A stretch of 64,000 bases of DNA, from contig NC_036447.1 in the NCBI RefSeq assembly GCF_002775205.1, positions 6,498,501 to 6,562,500 on the forward strand. The letters run 5' to 3'. This DNA comes from Xiphophorus maculatus. Lineage: Eukaryota; Chordata; Actinopteri; Cyprinodontiformes; Poeciliidae. Positions within the stretch are counted from its first letter, which is position 1, and every line of letters starts with the position of its first letter. A program made the translations under genes and the position numbers. Under the pieces are notes generated by a model. That model saw only the letters and a list, made by a program, of their open reading frames with translations, did no database searches and had not been told where the DNA came from. This document shows, piece by piece, positions 1 through 9,888 of this stretch.

Positions 1-3000
1 CTCCTGGACCAGCTGGACATCAGCTCTGTGGGCGTCGCCCAGCTGAGGTAGGACTGGAGCCGCCGTGGAGGCGTCTAAAATCTGACGAAACCAGTCTGTC
101 GGTCTGAACTTCAGGTCTGTGGAACCTGGGAGGACCGCGAAATGTTTGTAGTGACTATCAAATGTTTACGTATCCATGACTGTAATAACGAGAAAAGGCC
201 TTTTTTTGTGTAGCATATTTTATCAACAAGGCAATAATTCAAAGTGCCTTACATGATTAAAACATAAAATAACAACAAAATGCAGTGGTGATGGAAAGTT
301 AGGATTTTAGCAATATTTTTCTATTCATTTATAATGTGAATTATTGTTTCTTTTTTTCTTTTTTATTCTTTAAAATAAAATATTTTTTAACTTTGTTTTT
401 TAATTATACTTTTTAAAAAATACTTATTTTCAAAAGAAAAATCAAAGCAAATGGGATTTTAGCCTGTTTGTGTTATTTTACTTTATTTGATAAATTTATA
501 TTTATAATTTTTTTTGTTCATTTAAACAAATAAGTTTTGAGCCTTTTTATTTTTTAAATTATATACGTATATACTGTATATATATATACTGTATATATAT
601 GTACAGTATGTATGTATATATAAAATATACAGCATTTTATACATACAGTATAGATATAAATTAAAAAGTGTTAATAACCTGTTTTTATTTAGTTATTTTT
701 TTATTTTAGCCTTTTATTACAATCAGATTTATAATTTTCTCTAGTTTTTTTAAAATCTTATTTTGTTTTTGTTTTTTTCAAGACAAATTTGTTTTTTTTA
801 GCTTTGATTTAAAGGAACTCAGTGTTTCAACATCTTTGCAGTTTTCTGGCAGTTTGCTCCAGATCAGATGAAAACTGGTCAGCAGGTCCAATCAGATGAA
901 TGCTTTTCCCTCAGCGTCTGTATAGATCTCTGTGTGAAAGAGGCTCATCATTCTGTGTGGTTTCGTTCTGGTTTTGCAGATCTGGGTTGGCCATCATTCC
1001 CCAGGATCCCTTCCTGTTCAGCGGGACCGTCCGGGAAAACCTGGACCCGTGTGAGAGACACGAGGACCAGCAGCTGCTGGACGTTTTGGATCAGTGCCAC
1101 CTGAGTGCCGCCGTCAGCAGGATGGGTGAGCGTTACTGGCAGGAAGTTCACTCTGTCCCATGATGGACTGGTGTAGATGTAAACACCGGTTCGGGTCTGT
1201 GGGTTTCAGGTGGCCTGGACGCCGAGGTCGGGGAGCGGGGAAAGTTCTTCTCTGCAGGACAGAGACAGCTGCTGTGTCTAGCCAGAGCTCTGCTAACTCA
1301 GGCCAAGGTGAGTCTCACATTTATTTCTTTATTTCTAACAGACAAAAGTAAAAACAAGGAAAATTAAAACAAATTATCATCATGCCAAGTTACATGCAAT
1401 TTTATATTATCTGTTTTAAAAGGAGCAGGTAGAAGATACAAGATCTTATAATGTCCTGCGCCTTTCATACTCATCAACTTATAATCAATTAAATATCCAA
1501 ACACCAGAAAAACATAAATTACTTATCGTACAACTGTAACCAAACACTTAATTAAATTTTTAACACAAAGAGAAGGGAACACAGACAAAAAGGAAAAGCC
1601 AAAAAATCCATCCATTTTCTGCTCACCTTTGTCCCTAATGGGGACAAGGGCCAATAATTTAGGCCAATAATTCCTTAATATTGATGAAAAAGTTTTAATC
1701 CCATAGACAGATTATTTTACTCATAACAAGACATTTTTCCCTTGTTATAAGTGAAATAATCTGCCAGTAGAACCAGTACTTTAAAAAAATATCAATATTA
1801 AGGGATTATTGACTTAAAACAAGCTGCTATTTCTTGCAGAAAAGTTACTTGTAAGTTAGTTTTGTTTTAAGATATTTGTACTGGAGACTAGAACAAAAAT
1901 ATGTCGTAAAACTTAATAGGATTGTTTTATTTTGTTTTGTTTTTGGCATTGAAATAATCTCCATTTTAAACAGTTTTTTAAGCTGGTTTATATTTGCACT
2001 TTGTTTGAAATAATCCTTTAATCCATTAAATAAATCTACCCCCCACACTGATACACAAAACAGTTTTTGGTTGTTTTAATGAATAGTTTTTTAAATTTCC
2101 TCCTCCTCTTAACCTAAAACATGTTTTTGTGATTTCTTACTTTAAACATGAATTGTACAGTTTTGAATTTTACAAGGTCCCAGAATTTAAGTCCATTTGA
2201 TTTAAAAATAATGATAATGGATTCATATATTCCTAATTTCCTGCTTCATGTTGTATTCTGATAGATTTTTTTTTACGGCTGTAAATTTGTTTTGAGTTTT
2301 TTCTTACTTCTGTTTTCACACGATCATTACCAAGTTTCTAGTGGTTCCTGCTCCTCTGGAAACCCTTGTGATAAATAATCTGACCTTCAGATGTGAATAT
2401 TTAAGAGTAAAATGCTGATTCTTTCCTTCGTGAAGGTTCTTTGTATCGATGAAGCCACAGCCAGCGTGGACCAGAAGACAGACAAACTGCTGCAGCAGAC
2501 GATTAGAGAGAAGTTTCAGGACAAAACGGTTCTCACTATAGCTCACAGGTTAGATGCTCTGTCATTTCATCTTTTGTCCCCCAATTTGGTACCAGAATAA
2601 GACAATTTAATCCCTACAGAGTGTGGTGTTAGGATTAAATTATAGTTTAATTTCTGCTTCTCAGCAGAACCACATCTCACTGTTGGATGTGTCCACCAGA
2701 GGTCGCCATAACTACATCCTTAACTAAATTACATTTTTATTATTTGTCTATACAGACTGTTTAGTGCTTCATGTTTTCTGTTTATTCAATGTTTTACCAA
2801 AACCAAGCAGGACTCTCTTTCAATTTCAATGAGTTTAATTTCAGTTCAAATCATCTTCTCTAAATGTAAGAGTAATTTGATCAGAAAGCTTTCAACCACA
2901 GGAAAAACTGAGCATTAAAAGTTAAAACCTACTGTGAAATTTTACTAACCGTTGAAAAAATCTGGGACTAAATTCTGATAGAAACAAGTGTTTGTTTTAA

Positions 3001-4274
3001 GAAAACACCTGCTGAAATTCTGTTCAGTTTATTTATGTTGAGCCATGTACATCAAATTTAGACACATAACTACCAAGGTTATCATGGTTAAATAAAACTA
3101 ACCAAATAGCAAAAACTGAAATTGAGAAAATATTTTTGTTAGCTGAAATAAAAACAGTAATTAATGGGGAAAACCATAACTAACTGGAACGATATTGGGT
3201 GTTTATAAAACTAAAACTGAAATTATAGATATATTATCCTTCATTTTTGTGTTTATGAATCTATTTGTTACAAGAGTCAGTTGGTTGTTCAACAATAATG
3301 TAATATTTATTTTTGAAAATGGCATCTTCTGTTGAGTATTCATTACCTTATGTATACATAATCCGTATAAAAGTCAACAAAACCATGAAAAAACTAAAAC
3401 CACTAATATAACTCATAAAAACTACGGTAACTGAATAAGGCAAAGCAAAACCCAAAATAAAACTAAATTATAACAAAAAACCCAAAACTGTTATAACCCT
3501 GATAAATCCAATCAATTAAACATATTCAGTTTTATTCTAGTTATTTATTAGACAATGTATCAAGTTGAGGTCAATATTCAAATTTATAGAAAAAATATTA
3601 TGTAATGTAGGGGTGTCCAAAGTGTGGCCCGAGGGCCATTTGTGACCCTTGAAATTATTTTGTTTGGTCAAAAATAGTAAGAACAACTGATGGCAAAAAA
3701 AATGAATAAAAATAGAAAAATGTCTGTTTTTCTTTTAATAAAGCTTATTAAATTCTTATCCTTTAACAAGGATAAGACTTGTTTCTGTCAAAATCAAAAT
3801 ATTTTTCTTTTACGTCATTAAAGGTTCAACTTTAATAATGAAACGTTTTCAAAACATGAACCTTTAATGACATAAAGATTTGACAAAAATTGTTTATTGT
3901 TGAGCAGGTAAAAGAAGCAAACAATCACAAACCAATAACATAAATTTTGCACCTTTAATTGAATGAATTTTGTGGCCCGCCTGTAGCTTAACTTTGCCAC
4001 TTTTGGCCCCTGGGCCTTTAAGTTTGACCCCACTGACTAAAGCAAACCCAGCAGATTGCATTGAGTCGCAGCATTGCAAGTGTAGCGACAGTGAACAATC
4101 GCTAACATTGTGTCGTCATGATCTGTTTGTTTTGTCAGGATCAACACCATCATGGACTGTGACCGTGTGGTGGTGATGCATGCTGGGAAGGTGGTAGAGT
4201 TTGACACGCCCGCTGCTCTCTGTCAGAACGATACTTCCATCTTCCACAGACTGGTTGGTGGGCGAGGAGATTAG
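1..4274 (+). CDS. abcc10: ABCC10 (MRP7) ABC transporter, 3' part only
   Basis: Last five coding exons of an ABCC-subfamily exporter of the plasma membrane: 1-47 (runs in from the left), 980-1125, 1210-1307, 2436-2548 and 4139-4274 (stop TAG 4272-4274). All junctions are GT/AG and the phases join without a break to give 179 residues. They form the second half of nucleotide-binding domain 2: Q-loop region with [19 protein letters not shown], signature [16 protein letters not shown], Walker [11 protein letters not shown], and the switch histidine in TVLTIAHR. The closest match I recall is vertebrate ABCC10, sharing the run [17 protein letters not shown]10 exports lipophilic anions and drugs. The Walker A and the membrane domains lie outside the window. 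The signature starts with Phe where most ABC proteins have Leu. The C-terminal tail after the last strand is short (GGRGD). The intron between the fourth and fifth exons is 1.6 kb and holds repeats. Confidence 0.92.
48..979. other. abcc10 intron, AT-rich, with TA microsatellite
   Basis: Intron between the first two visible abcc10 exons. It is strongly AT-rich, and around 560-640 it contains alternating TATATA/TACTGTA/TGTATG runs that are self-complementary (TA-type microsatellite). No exon-like segment was seen. Confidence 0.8.
1664..1905. mobile_element. Inverted-repeat MITE family, truncated copy 1
   Basis: Inner part of the hairpin MITE found many times in this window (best copies 45360-45762 and 49423-49810). 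Recognisable are the centre, with 'acaagacatttttccc' flanked by complementary 'cagattattt' and 'aaataatctgcc' arms, and most of the right arm ending near 'actggagactag'. Lies in an abcc10 intron. Confidence 0.75.
3608..4033. mobile_element. hAT-like non-autonomous element (old)
   Basis: Bounded on the left by 'taggggtgtccaaagtgtgg' and on the right by a rough reverse complement ending in 'tttgaccccactg', with 'ggcccgagggcc' and 'ggcccctgggcc' inside the ends. This end structure is typical of short hAT-derived elements in fish. No clear 8-bp target duplication is left. It fills much of the last abcc10 intron. Confidence 0.5.
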
Positions 4275-4528
4275 TTCATCAAGAAACAAATGATGAATGA
4301 ATCCAGCTTTTCTTCCAGCATCTTCCTGTTTATATGTTGCTTTTATATTAGAAACTTGAATACAGAAGGAAAAAAGCACCTTTAATGCCTGTGGACATGG
4401 ATGAGATACTCAGGAATACATTACTGCACTTTGTAGGATCTTTTTGTATAACTCTGGGGATTTATCTCCAGTTTATATTATTGGTAAGGTGAGGAAGACA
4501 TCCTGGTTTGTGTTGAAACTGACTTTGT

Positions 4529-4534
4529 AATAAA
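4529..4534 (+). promoter_or_regulatory. Poly(A) signal of abcc10
   Basis: AATAAA about 255 bases after the abcc10 stop codon, at a plausible distance for a short 3' UTR. No better signal lies closer to the stop. Confidence 0.6.
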
Positions 4535-4607
4535 TATACTAAAATATTATCTCATAAGATTTCCATCTGCCTTCTTCAATCAGATGCGGTTGCTCTTACA
4601 TTATTAA

Positions 4608-4870
4608 AAAGGGACCTATTGTGTTTTTATTCTACCATTTGGGTTTCTACTGCTTCTAAAAAACTCAAAACGCTTAAAAAAACATCCAGCCGTTTGTTGG
4701 CAATAAATTAATGATTTTTTGTGTCTGCGTCAATAACATCAAGAATATAACGTCACAAATCAGCAGGCTCTGCCCGTTACCTAGCAACCCCAGGCCGTTA
4801 CCTAGCAACCTGTCGTGAAAACTGTTATAGAGTTGTAAGAGCTTTCCAGGTATACGCAGAAAACAGATCA
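4608..4870. repeat. Dispersed repeat with GTTACCTAGCAAC motif, copy 1
   Basis: Starts 'agggacctattgtgttttta' and includes 'atttgggtttctactgcttc' and two 'gttacctagcaacc' boxes. A second copy in the same orientation is at 58308-58600 and a partial one at 6440-6560. Class not recognised; it has no coding capacity. Confidence 0.65.
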
Positions 4871-5089
4871 TAAAGGCCTTAGCGACATAAGTGATCTTGT
4901 ATTTTGATTTACTGTTGATTAAAATATATAGATATTCTGCATTTTAATTAGTGATTGGAAATAAATTCTTGTATTTTGATTTGTTAATGATTATAACAAT
5001 GAGGAAGACGTCAAAACTGAGCTGAGCGGGGAGGCAGGGGAGTTTCAAAGAGTAAGTAAGATGTTTTCTTCTAAACTAGATTGGGGAAG

Positions 5090-5640
5090 TAAGCCAGATG
5101 TTGACTGCTGTAAGAAGAATTGGTGCTTTCCACAGAACCATCGAACGTTCGAGAAATCACGTAGGCCATCACCCCATACACAACCATGGGATGAGAGTAT
5201 AAAGACCCATGAAAAGAGGAAGAAGTGTTCTTAGTCCGCAGTGCTGAAGTCAAGCCAACAAGAGGACGCCGATCAGCAGAGGACCGCACCCTGGAGCCAC
5301 GGGGAAGTGACGACTCTGCGCTGCTAGAAGGGACAAGACCCATCGACCCTCAACCCTGGTTCCTGATCCGACTGCCTACTCTGCCTCAACCCAAAGATCT
5401 CAAGGCTACTGCAACAGACTTGGAGAAAAGACAAAGGTCACTGAGTGATGAAGATCCGAATGTTGGAAGACAACAACCAGTTCTGCTTTGCTTCTATTCA
5501 AAAGAGGATTTTACCCTAAAAACAAAGATTCTGACCAAGAACATTAAAGTTTTCTGTTGCCGAGATCAACTCACATCATCTGGCTGTGAGTTGAACTGCT
5601 CCCCAAAGCCACGCTCAGTATATTAGTGACACAGTCTAGT
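5090..5640 (+). other. LTR-like or promoter-like block, class uncertain
   Basis: A GC-richer block amid AT-rich DNA, with a TATA-like box ('gagtataaagaccc', about 5198-5211) followed by an open frame of about 130 codons (5225-5626) without recognisable domains. The composition and TATA box would fit a solo LTR of a retroelement, but I could not define TG...CA ends or a target duplication. It could equally be unique sequence. Confidence 0.25.
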
Positions 5641-6168
5641 GAAAAGGTTAGGATAGATTGAAGGTGGTTTGTAATGATTTTAATTTTTATTCTTGATTTG
5701 TAATCATTGACAATTAATTTGTCTGTCACATACCCCTGCTAAAAGCTTGCTTAAAAAAGATGCATTCAAATTTTAATAAGATCGGTGGACAGTGAAATTA
5801 ATTGTCATCAGTTATTTTACGGTTCTCCTAACTAGTGTAAAATCAGTGAACATGATTCTTGTAATGTGGTGGCTTTGGAAATTCCTATAGTGTTGGTAAA
5901 ATAATGACCTTGGGGCTTATGTTGAGCCACTAAAAATGATCCAGCCTGTAACAAATGCTCGTTATTGATAGAGAGAGAGCTACTGTTTACAAGAGTGGTT
6001 ATTGAAGTTATGCAGTTGTGAGCGCTACTCAGCTGATTGGTTCTTAACTGAAAAGGGTCATAGCTCTTGGATTTTAGGTAGTTAAAGCTAGATGAATTTC
6101 CCTCAACACCAGCTTAGACGGATTATCTCTCCTAGACCTGGTTCAGGGTAAGACTAGGGGGTTTAGAG

Positions 6169-6395
6169 CAGGGGTGTCAAAACTCCAGTCCTCAGGGGCC
6201 GGTATCCTGCAACTTTTAGATGTGCCTCTGCTGCACCACACCTGAATAGAATAATTAGGTCATTAGCAAGGCTCTGGAGAACTGATCTACACAAGGAGGA
6301 GGTAATTAAGTCATTTCATTCCAGTGTTTTGTACTTGTGGCACATCTAAAAACTGCAGGACTGCGGCCCTCCAGGCCTGGAGTTTGACACCTGTG
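6169..6395. mobile_element. hAT-type MITE with 8-bp target duplication
   Basis: A 227-bp element beginning 'caggggtgtcaaaactccag' and ending 'ctggagtttgacacctgtg', near-perfect terminal inverted repeats. It is flanked on both sides by the identical octamer gtttagag (6161-6168 and 6396-6403). An 8-bp duplication is the hallmark of hAT transposition. No transposase is encoded. Confidence 0.85.
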
Positions 6396-6639
6396 GTTTA
6401 GAGGGTTTCCGGACCCGTCAGCAGTCAGTCCATGGGAGTTGTGAGGTTTGGGGCGGGGCTGGCTATTGCGCAATAACAGCAGAGTTCCGCCTGTTACCTA
6501 GCAACAAAAACTGAGCTCCAGGACACATGGTCATTTGGTTTCAGTGCAGTATTCAGTTTAGTTCAATTAAAATGTACTTTATTCATCTTAAAACAAAATT
6601 AAATGTTGTAACTTGTGTTAATTAAAAATTGATTGTAGG

Positions 6640-7065
6640 GTTATTGTAGGTGCTGATGGCTGTGGGCAGAAAAGATCTCCTGTAGCTGTCTGTATTACAG
6701 CTAACTTGAAGAAGCCTCTGACTAAAGACACTGTTTTTTTAAGGCAGTCTCAGGAAGAGAATGCTCAGCATTGTCTATAATTTTCTTGATTTTTATGTAA
6801 AATCATCTCTACACCTTCATCTCCAGTCGTTCTGCAGTTGTTCCCAGAACAGAACCAGCCTTCATCTGGCTATTGAGCCTTTTTAGATCCCTGCTCTGAT
6901 GCTGCTGCCCAACAGATGACAGCAGAAGAGATGGCGCTCTCAACAATAGACTTATAAAAGATATCAGTTGTACAATGGCTGCTGGAAAAGACAAGTGTTT
7001 TGTTGTTGACTCCAGAAACCACTTGCTGGATCCTTGGTTGTGAAGGTTTGCAACCATTTTCATGT
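6640..7065 (-). pseudogene. LINE reverse-transcriptase C-terminal fossil (L2/Rex1-like)
   Basis: Read on the minus strand, this degenerate block gives fragments such as RDLKRLNSQMKAGSVLG, in the order found at the C-terminal end of the reverse transcriptase ORF of fish LINEs of the L2/CR1/Rex1 group (pattern ...WGS...RLNKLI.KAG...LG...). Further 3' the peptide is broken by stops and indels. It is a 5'-truncated dead copy in the spacer between abcc10 and the AHNAK-like gene. Confidence 0.6.
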
Positions 7066-7119
7066 GCGAGTGTAAATGTTGAGTTGCGGGTCGTGGTCAG
7101 CAGCAGCTTATTTGGATTT

Positions 7120-7270
7120 AAAGTGACATGAGGCCTTTTTATTCTGAAAGGCAGAACTGACCAGACTAGAATCTCATATCTAGAATGATTTTGTGCAAAA
7201 AATATAACAATCCAGACCTATCTTAACTTGTTCATGAAAGAATAATAGGCCCTGTTAAAGTAAACATTTT
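7120..7270. repeat. Short dispersed repeat, pair with right edge of window
   Basis: 'ttattctgaaagg', 'agactagaatctcat', and 'gattttgtgcaaaaaat' recur in the same order at 63885-63965. Class unknown; probably the end of a larger transposon. Confidence 0.5.
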
Positions 7271-7499
7271 CACCTTTTGATTGCAACTCAAACTAAACAT
7301 TGAACCAATGACTTTCAGATTTATTTGCATTATTTATTTTGCCAAGGAGCAGCTTCACAAGTGCTTTTTACTTGCATGTGATTACTAAGAACAACGGGCC
7401 CCCTGGGTGTAAACACAGCCATCCACCCAGTTTGTTCCAGTGGGGTGTGTCTGATAATCATTATTTCCTATTGTATTATCAGAGGTGATGTTGCGCTGC

Positions 7500-8062
7500 A
7501 GCGATACCAGCACAGCGCAACCCTAACCCTGTAGGTTTGGGTCGGGACTCTTGTTTTTGTTCCCAGATTTGCTCAGACAGCAGTCTTTGTGCCCAGCCTG
7601 AGACTGTAAGGAGCGTGAGTCATCCGGTAAACGCCCGCCGCCGCTCCCTTGGCTCAGGTCAACATTCTTCTCACACCACTCACGTTGTCAGGAGGAATGT
7701 TTGGGTTTTGTTTTCCCTACTGTCCGCCGTTATCATACCCAAAAAAGTGTCTACCTGTAGCAAAAAATGATAATAAAAAGATGACATGCTGCTTTGTGAA
7801 AAGCGGGTCAAACTGATACTTTATTCCCGCGCCGCAGCGTCCGCTTTGTGTTTGCATGCATGTGAGACGCAGGTGTGTTGCAGTTAAGGCGTGTTTGCAG
7901 GAGGGAGGATGAAGTGACGGTTTTCCACATGGTGGCAAGACGTTCCAGGCCCAACCTGTTTGTCTGCTTCAGGAGGAGTATCCACCTGCCTGACATGTGC
8001 TCCTCTCAGTGACAGCCAGGTGAGCTGTCAGCACGGACTCAACTTCAACCTGGAACGGCCGG
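7500..8062 (+). promoter_or_regulatory. Possible promoter and 5' non-coding exon of the AHNAK-like gene
   Basis: The only clearly GC-richer, CpG-containing stretch in the 8-kb spacer upstream of the AHNAK-like coding exons ('cgcccgccgccgc' near 7631, 'cccgcgccgcagcgtccgc' near 7827). It ends near a strong splice donor 'agccaggtgagct' (about 8015-8027). The first mapped coding exon downstream begins with 29 untranslated bases after an acceptor, so an upstream untranslated exon must exist. This is the best candidate seen, but it is inference. Confidence 0.3.
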
Positions 8063-8404
8063 ATGGATCCCCAGGTCGGCTTGGCTTTTAACTTTACTAA
8101 GTTTTATCTTCATTTTTTTCAGGGAATGTGCTGCATGGGCTTTGTTGATGTTTTGATGAATTTGGAGGTGAGAAAGCTGCTTTCCAGGTGTTGGAGTTTC
8201 TGGAATGCAGGCAGTTTCTGTCAAACCAGCATGAGATTTGGGCTCTGCTCCAGGCATGATGTACTTCATCCAGCAGGTTTCAGCCACAGATAAACATCTT
8301 CATAACATGGTGTAATGTTCAGAAGAGCTTAGAGTTGCTGAAAATCCATCTCCATAAGAGTATCACTACTTTCTACTCAAGTAAAAGTGAGAAGTAGCTG
8401 TCCA

Positions 8405-8797
8405 CACTGCAAAAAGTCTTACCAAATATTTTTGGTTCACTTTCTAGTGAAAATATCTTAGTACACTTGAAATGTGACAAAACCAACTTATACGAAACTT
8501 TTCTGCAAGAAATAGCAGCTTATTTTAAGTAAATAATTCCTTAATTTTGATGGAAAAGGTCCTAGTTCCACTGGCAGATTATTTCATTTACCAAAGGGAA
8601 AATGTCTTGTTAAAAGCTAAATAATCTGTCAATGGAACCAGGACTTTTTTAAAATCAAAATTAAGGAATAATTTACTGCCATTTCTCGCTCTAATGTTAC
8701 TTGTAAGTTAGTTTCGTGTTATTTCAAGTGTGCTAATATTTTTCCACTAGGAACTGGACCAAAAAAACTTGGCAAGATTTTGGGTTTTTGCAGAGTA
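8405..8797. mobile_element. Inverted-repeat MITE family, copy 2 (near full length)
   Basis: About 393 bp from 'cactgcaaaaagtcttacca' to 'tttttgcagag'. The two halves are imperfect reverse complements: 'tggcagattatttcat' near 8570-8587 pairs with 'aaataatctgtca' near 8619-8631. Could fold into one long hairpin. Encodes nothing. Confidence 0.85.
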
Positions 8798-8939
8798 ACA
8801 AAATCTTCCAGTATTTAGTAAGAAAGACTAATCGATTATTGCATAATTGATCATAAAATCTGGCCTAATATTTAAAATTACTGACAACAATGTAACTTTA
8901 TATGCAAATTCTGGTATTTTAAATAGTAGATTGGATGTT

Positions 8940-9225
8940 AAAAAAAATATAATTACAAAATAATTTTTGTAATTATTTACAAAAATAAATTTGTAAATAT
9001 TTTTGTATTTATACAAAATACAAAAAAGTTTGTATTTTGTATTTTAATTAATATTAATATTAATTAATATTATTAATTAATATTAATTATATAATTAATT
9101 ATAATTATATAGATTATATTAATTATATAATTAATTATAATTATAATTATATAGATTATATAAAATCTATATAATCAGATTTTTCAGATTATATAGAAAA
9201 TCTGCTTTTTTCTATATAAAACAGT
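8940..9225. repeat. AT-rich palindromic tract
   Basis: Nested 'attaattaatattaat' and 'attatataattaattataa' runs, followed by imperfect hairpins 'gattatataaaatctatataatc' (split arms) and 'agattatatagaaaatct'. Low complexity and fully self-complementary. No gene seen in it. Confidence 0.8.
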
Positions 9226-9809
9226 AGTTAATGTGCAGAATAAAGAGCTTCCAGTGACAATGTAAATAGTTTGCTGTATATTCATGATCTCTAAATGTCT
9301 CAACAAACAGAAAATAAGATAAAGACAAAGCTGGTGTGAAAACATGAGGCTTCACTTCAATATAAGCTGTAGATTTGTGTCTGTATCTGGTGCATTTTTC
9401 ATTCAAACGTGTTTGCTCTTTATTTATTGATGTTACTCGCAGTGGGTTGAATATTCAGAGAGTTAAAAGTAGTCATACCTAATAATAATAGTGTTCAAGT
9501 AAAAGTAGAAAGTATGTTCCAGTAATTCATGTTTTCTTTTTTTCGTTGCTAACTTTTGGTTTTGAAGAAGATATAATTAATTTACACACACCTACAGACT
9601 CTTCTCCACCTCTTTACTTTCTCTCTCTAGAAATTAGAAGTGGTAATTCTGGTTAAACTCACTAAAAACTGGATAATCTGTGTGTCTTTTGATCAGTTTT
9701 GCATCTGTGTTTCGGTGATGGTAACGTTTTATTCCTTTAGGTGGTTTTAGGACTTTATATCTGGTATTTAAAGCTGATTATTTAAATCTAAATAATCAGT
9801 TTGTGTTTT

Positions 9810-9888
9810 CAGTATTTTGAAGGAAACTCATGGTTTCCTTCAAAATACTGAAGGAAACCAGTATTGATGGTGTTTCCAAACACCATCA
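9810..9888. repeat. Two adjacent perfect hairpins
   Basis: Arms 9810-9827 and 9833-9850 are perfect 18-bp reverse complements with a 5-base loop (tcatg). Arms 9865-9875 and 9878-9888 are perfect 11-bp complements with a 2-base loop. Function unknown; not part of a recognised element. Confidence 0.85.

Noticed and set aside
5225..5626. 133-codon plus-strand frame as a protein gene
   Set aside because: No domain, no splice context and no conservation information. Described only as part of an uncertain block.
9030..9200. Possible replication origin or matrix attachment region
   Set aside because: The AT-rich palindromes are plain low-complexity DNA; sequence alone cannot support either role.
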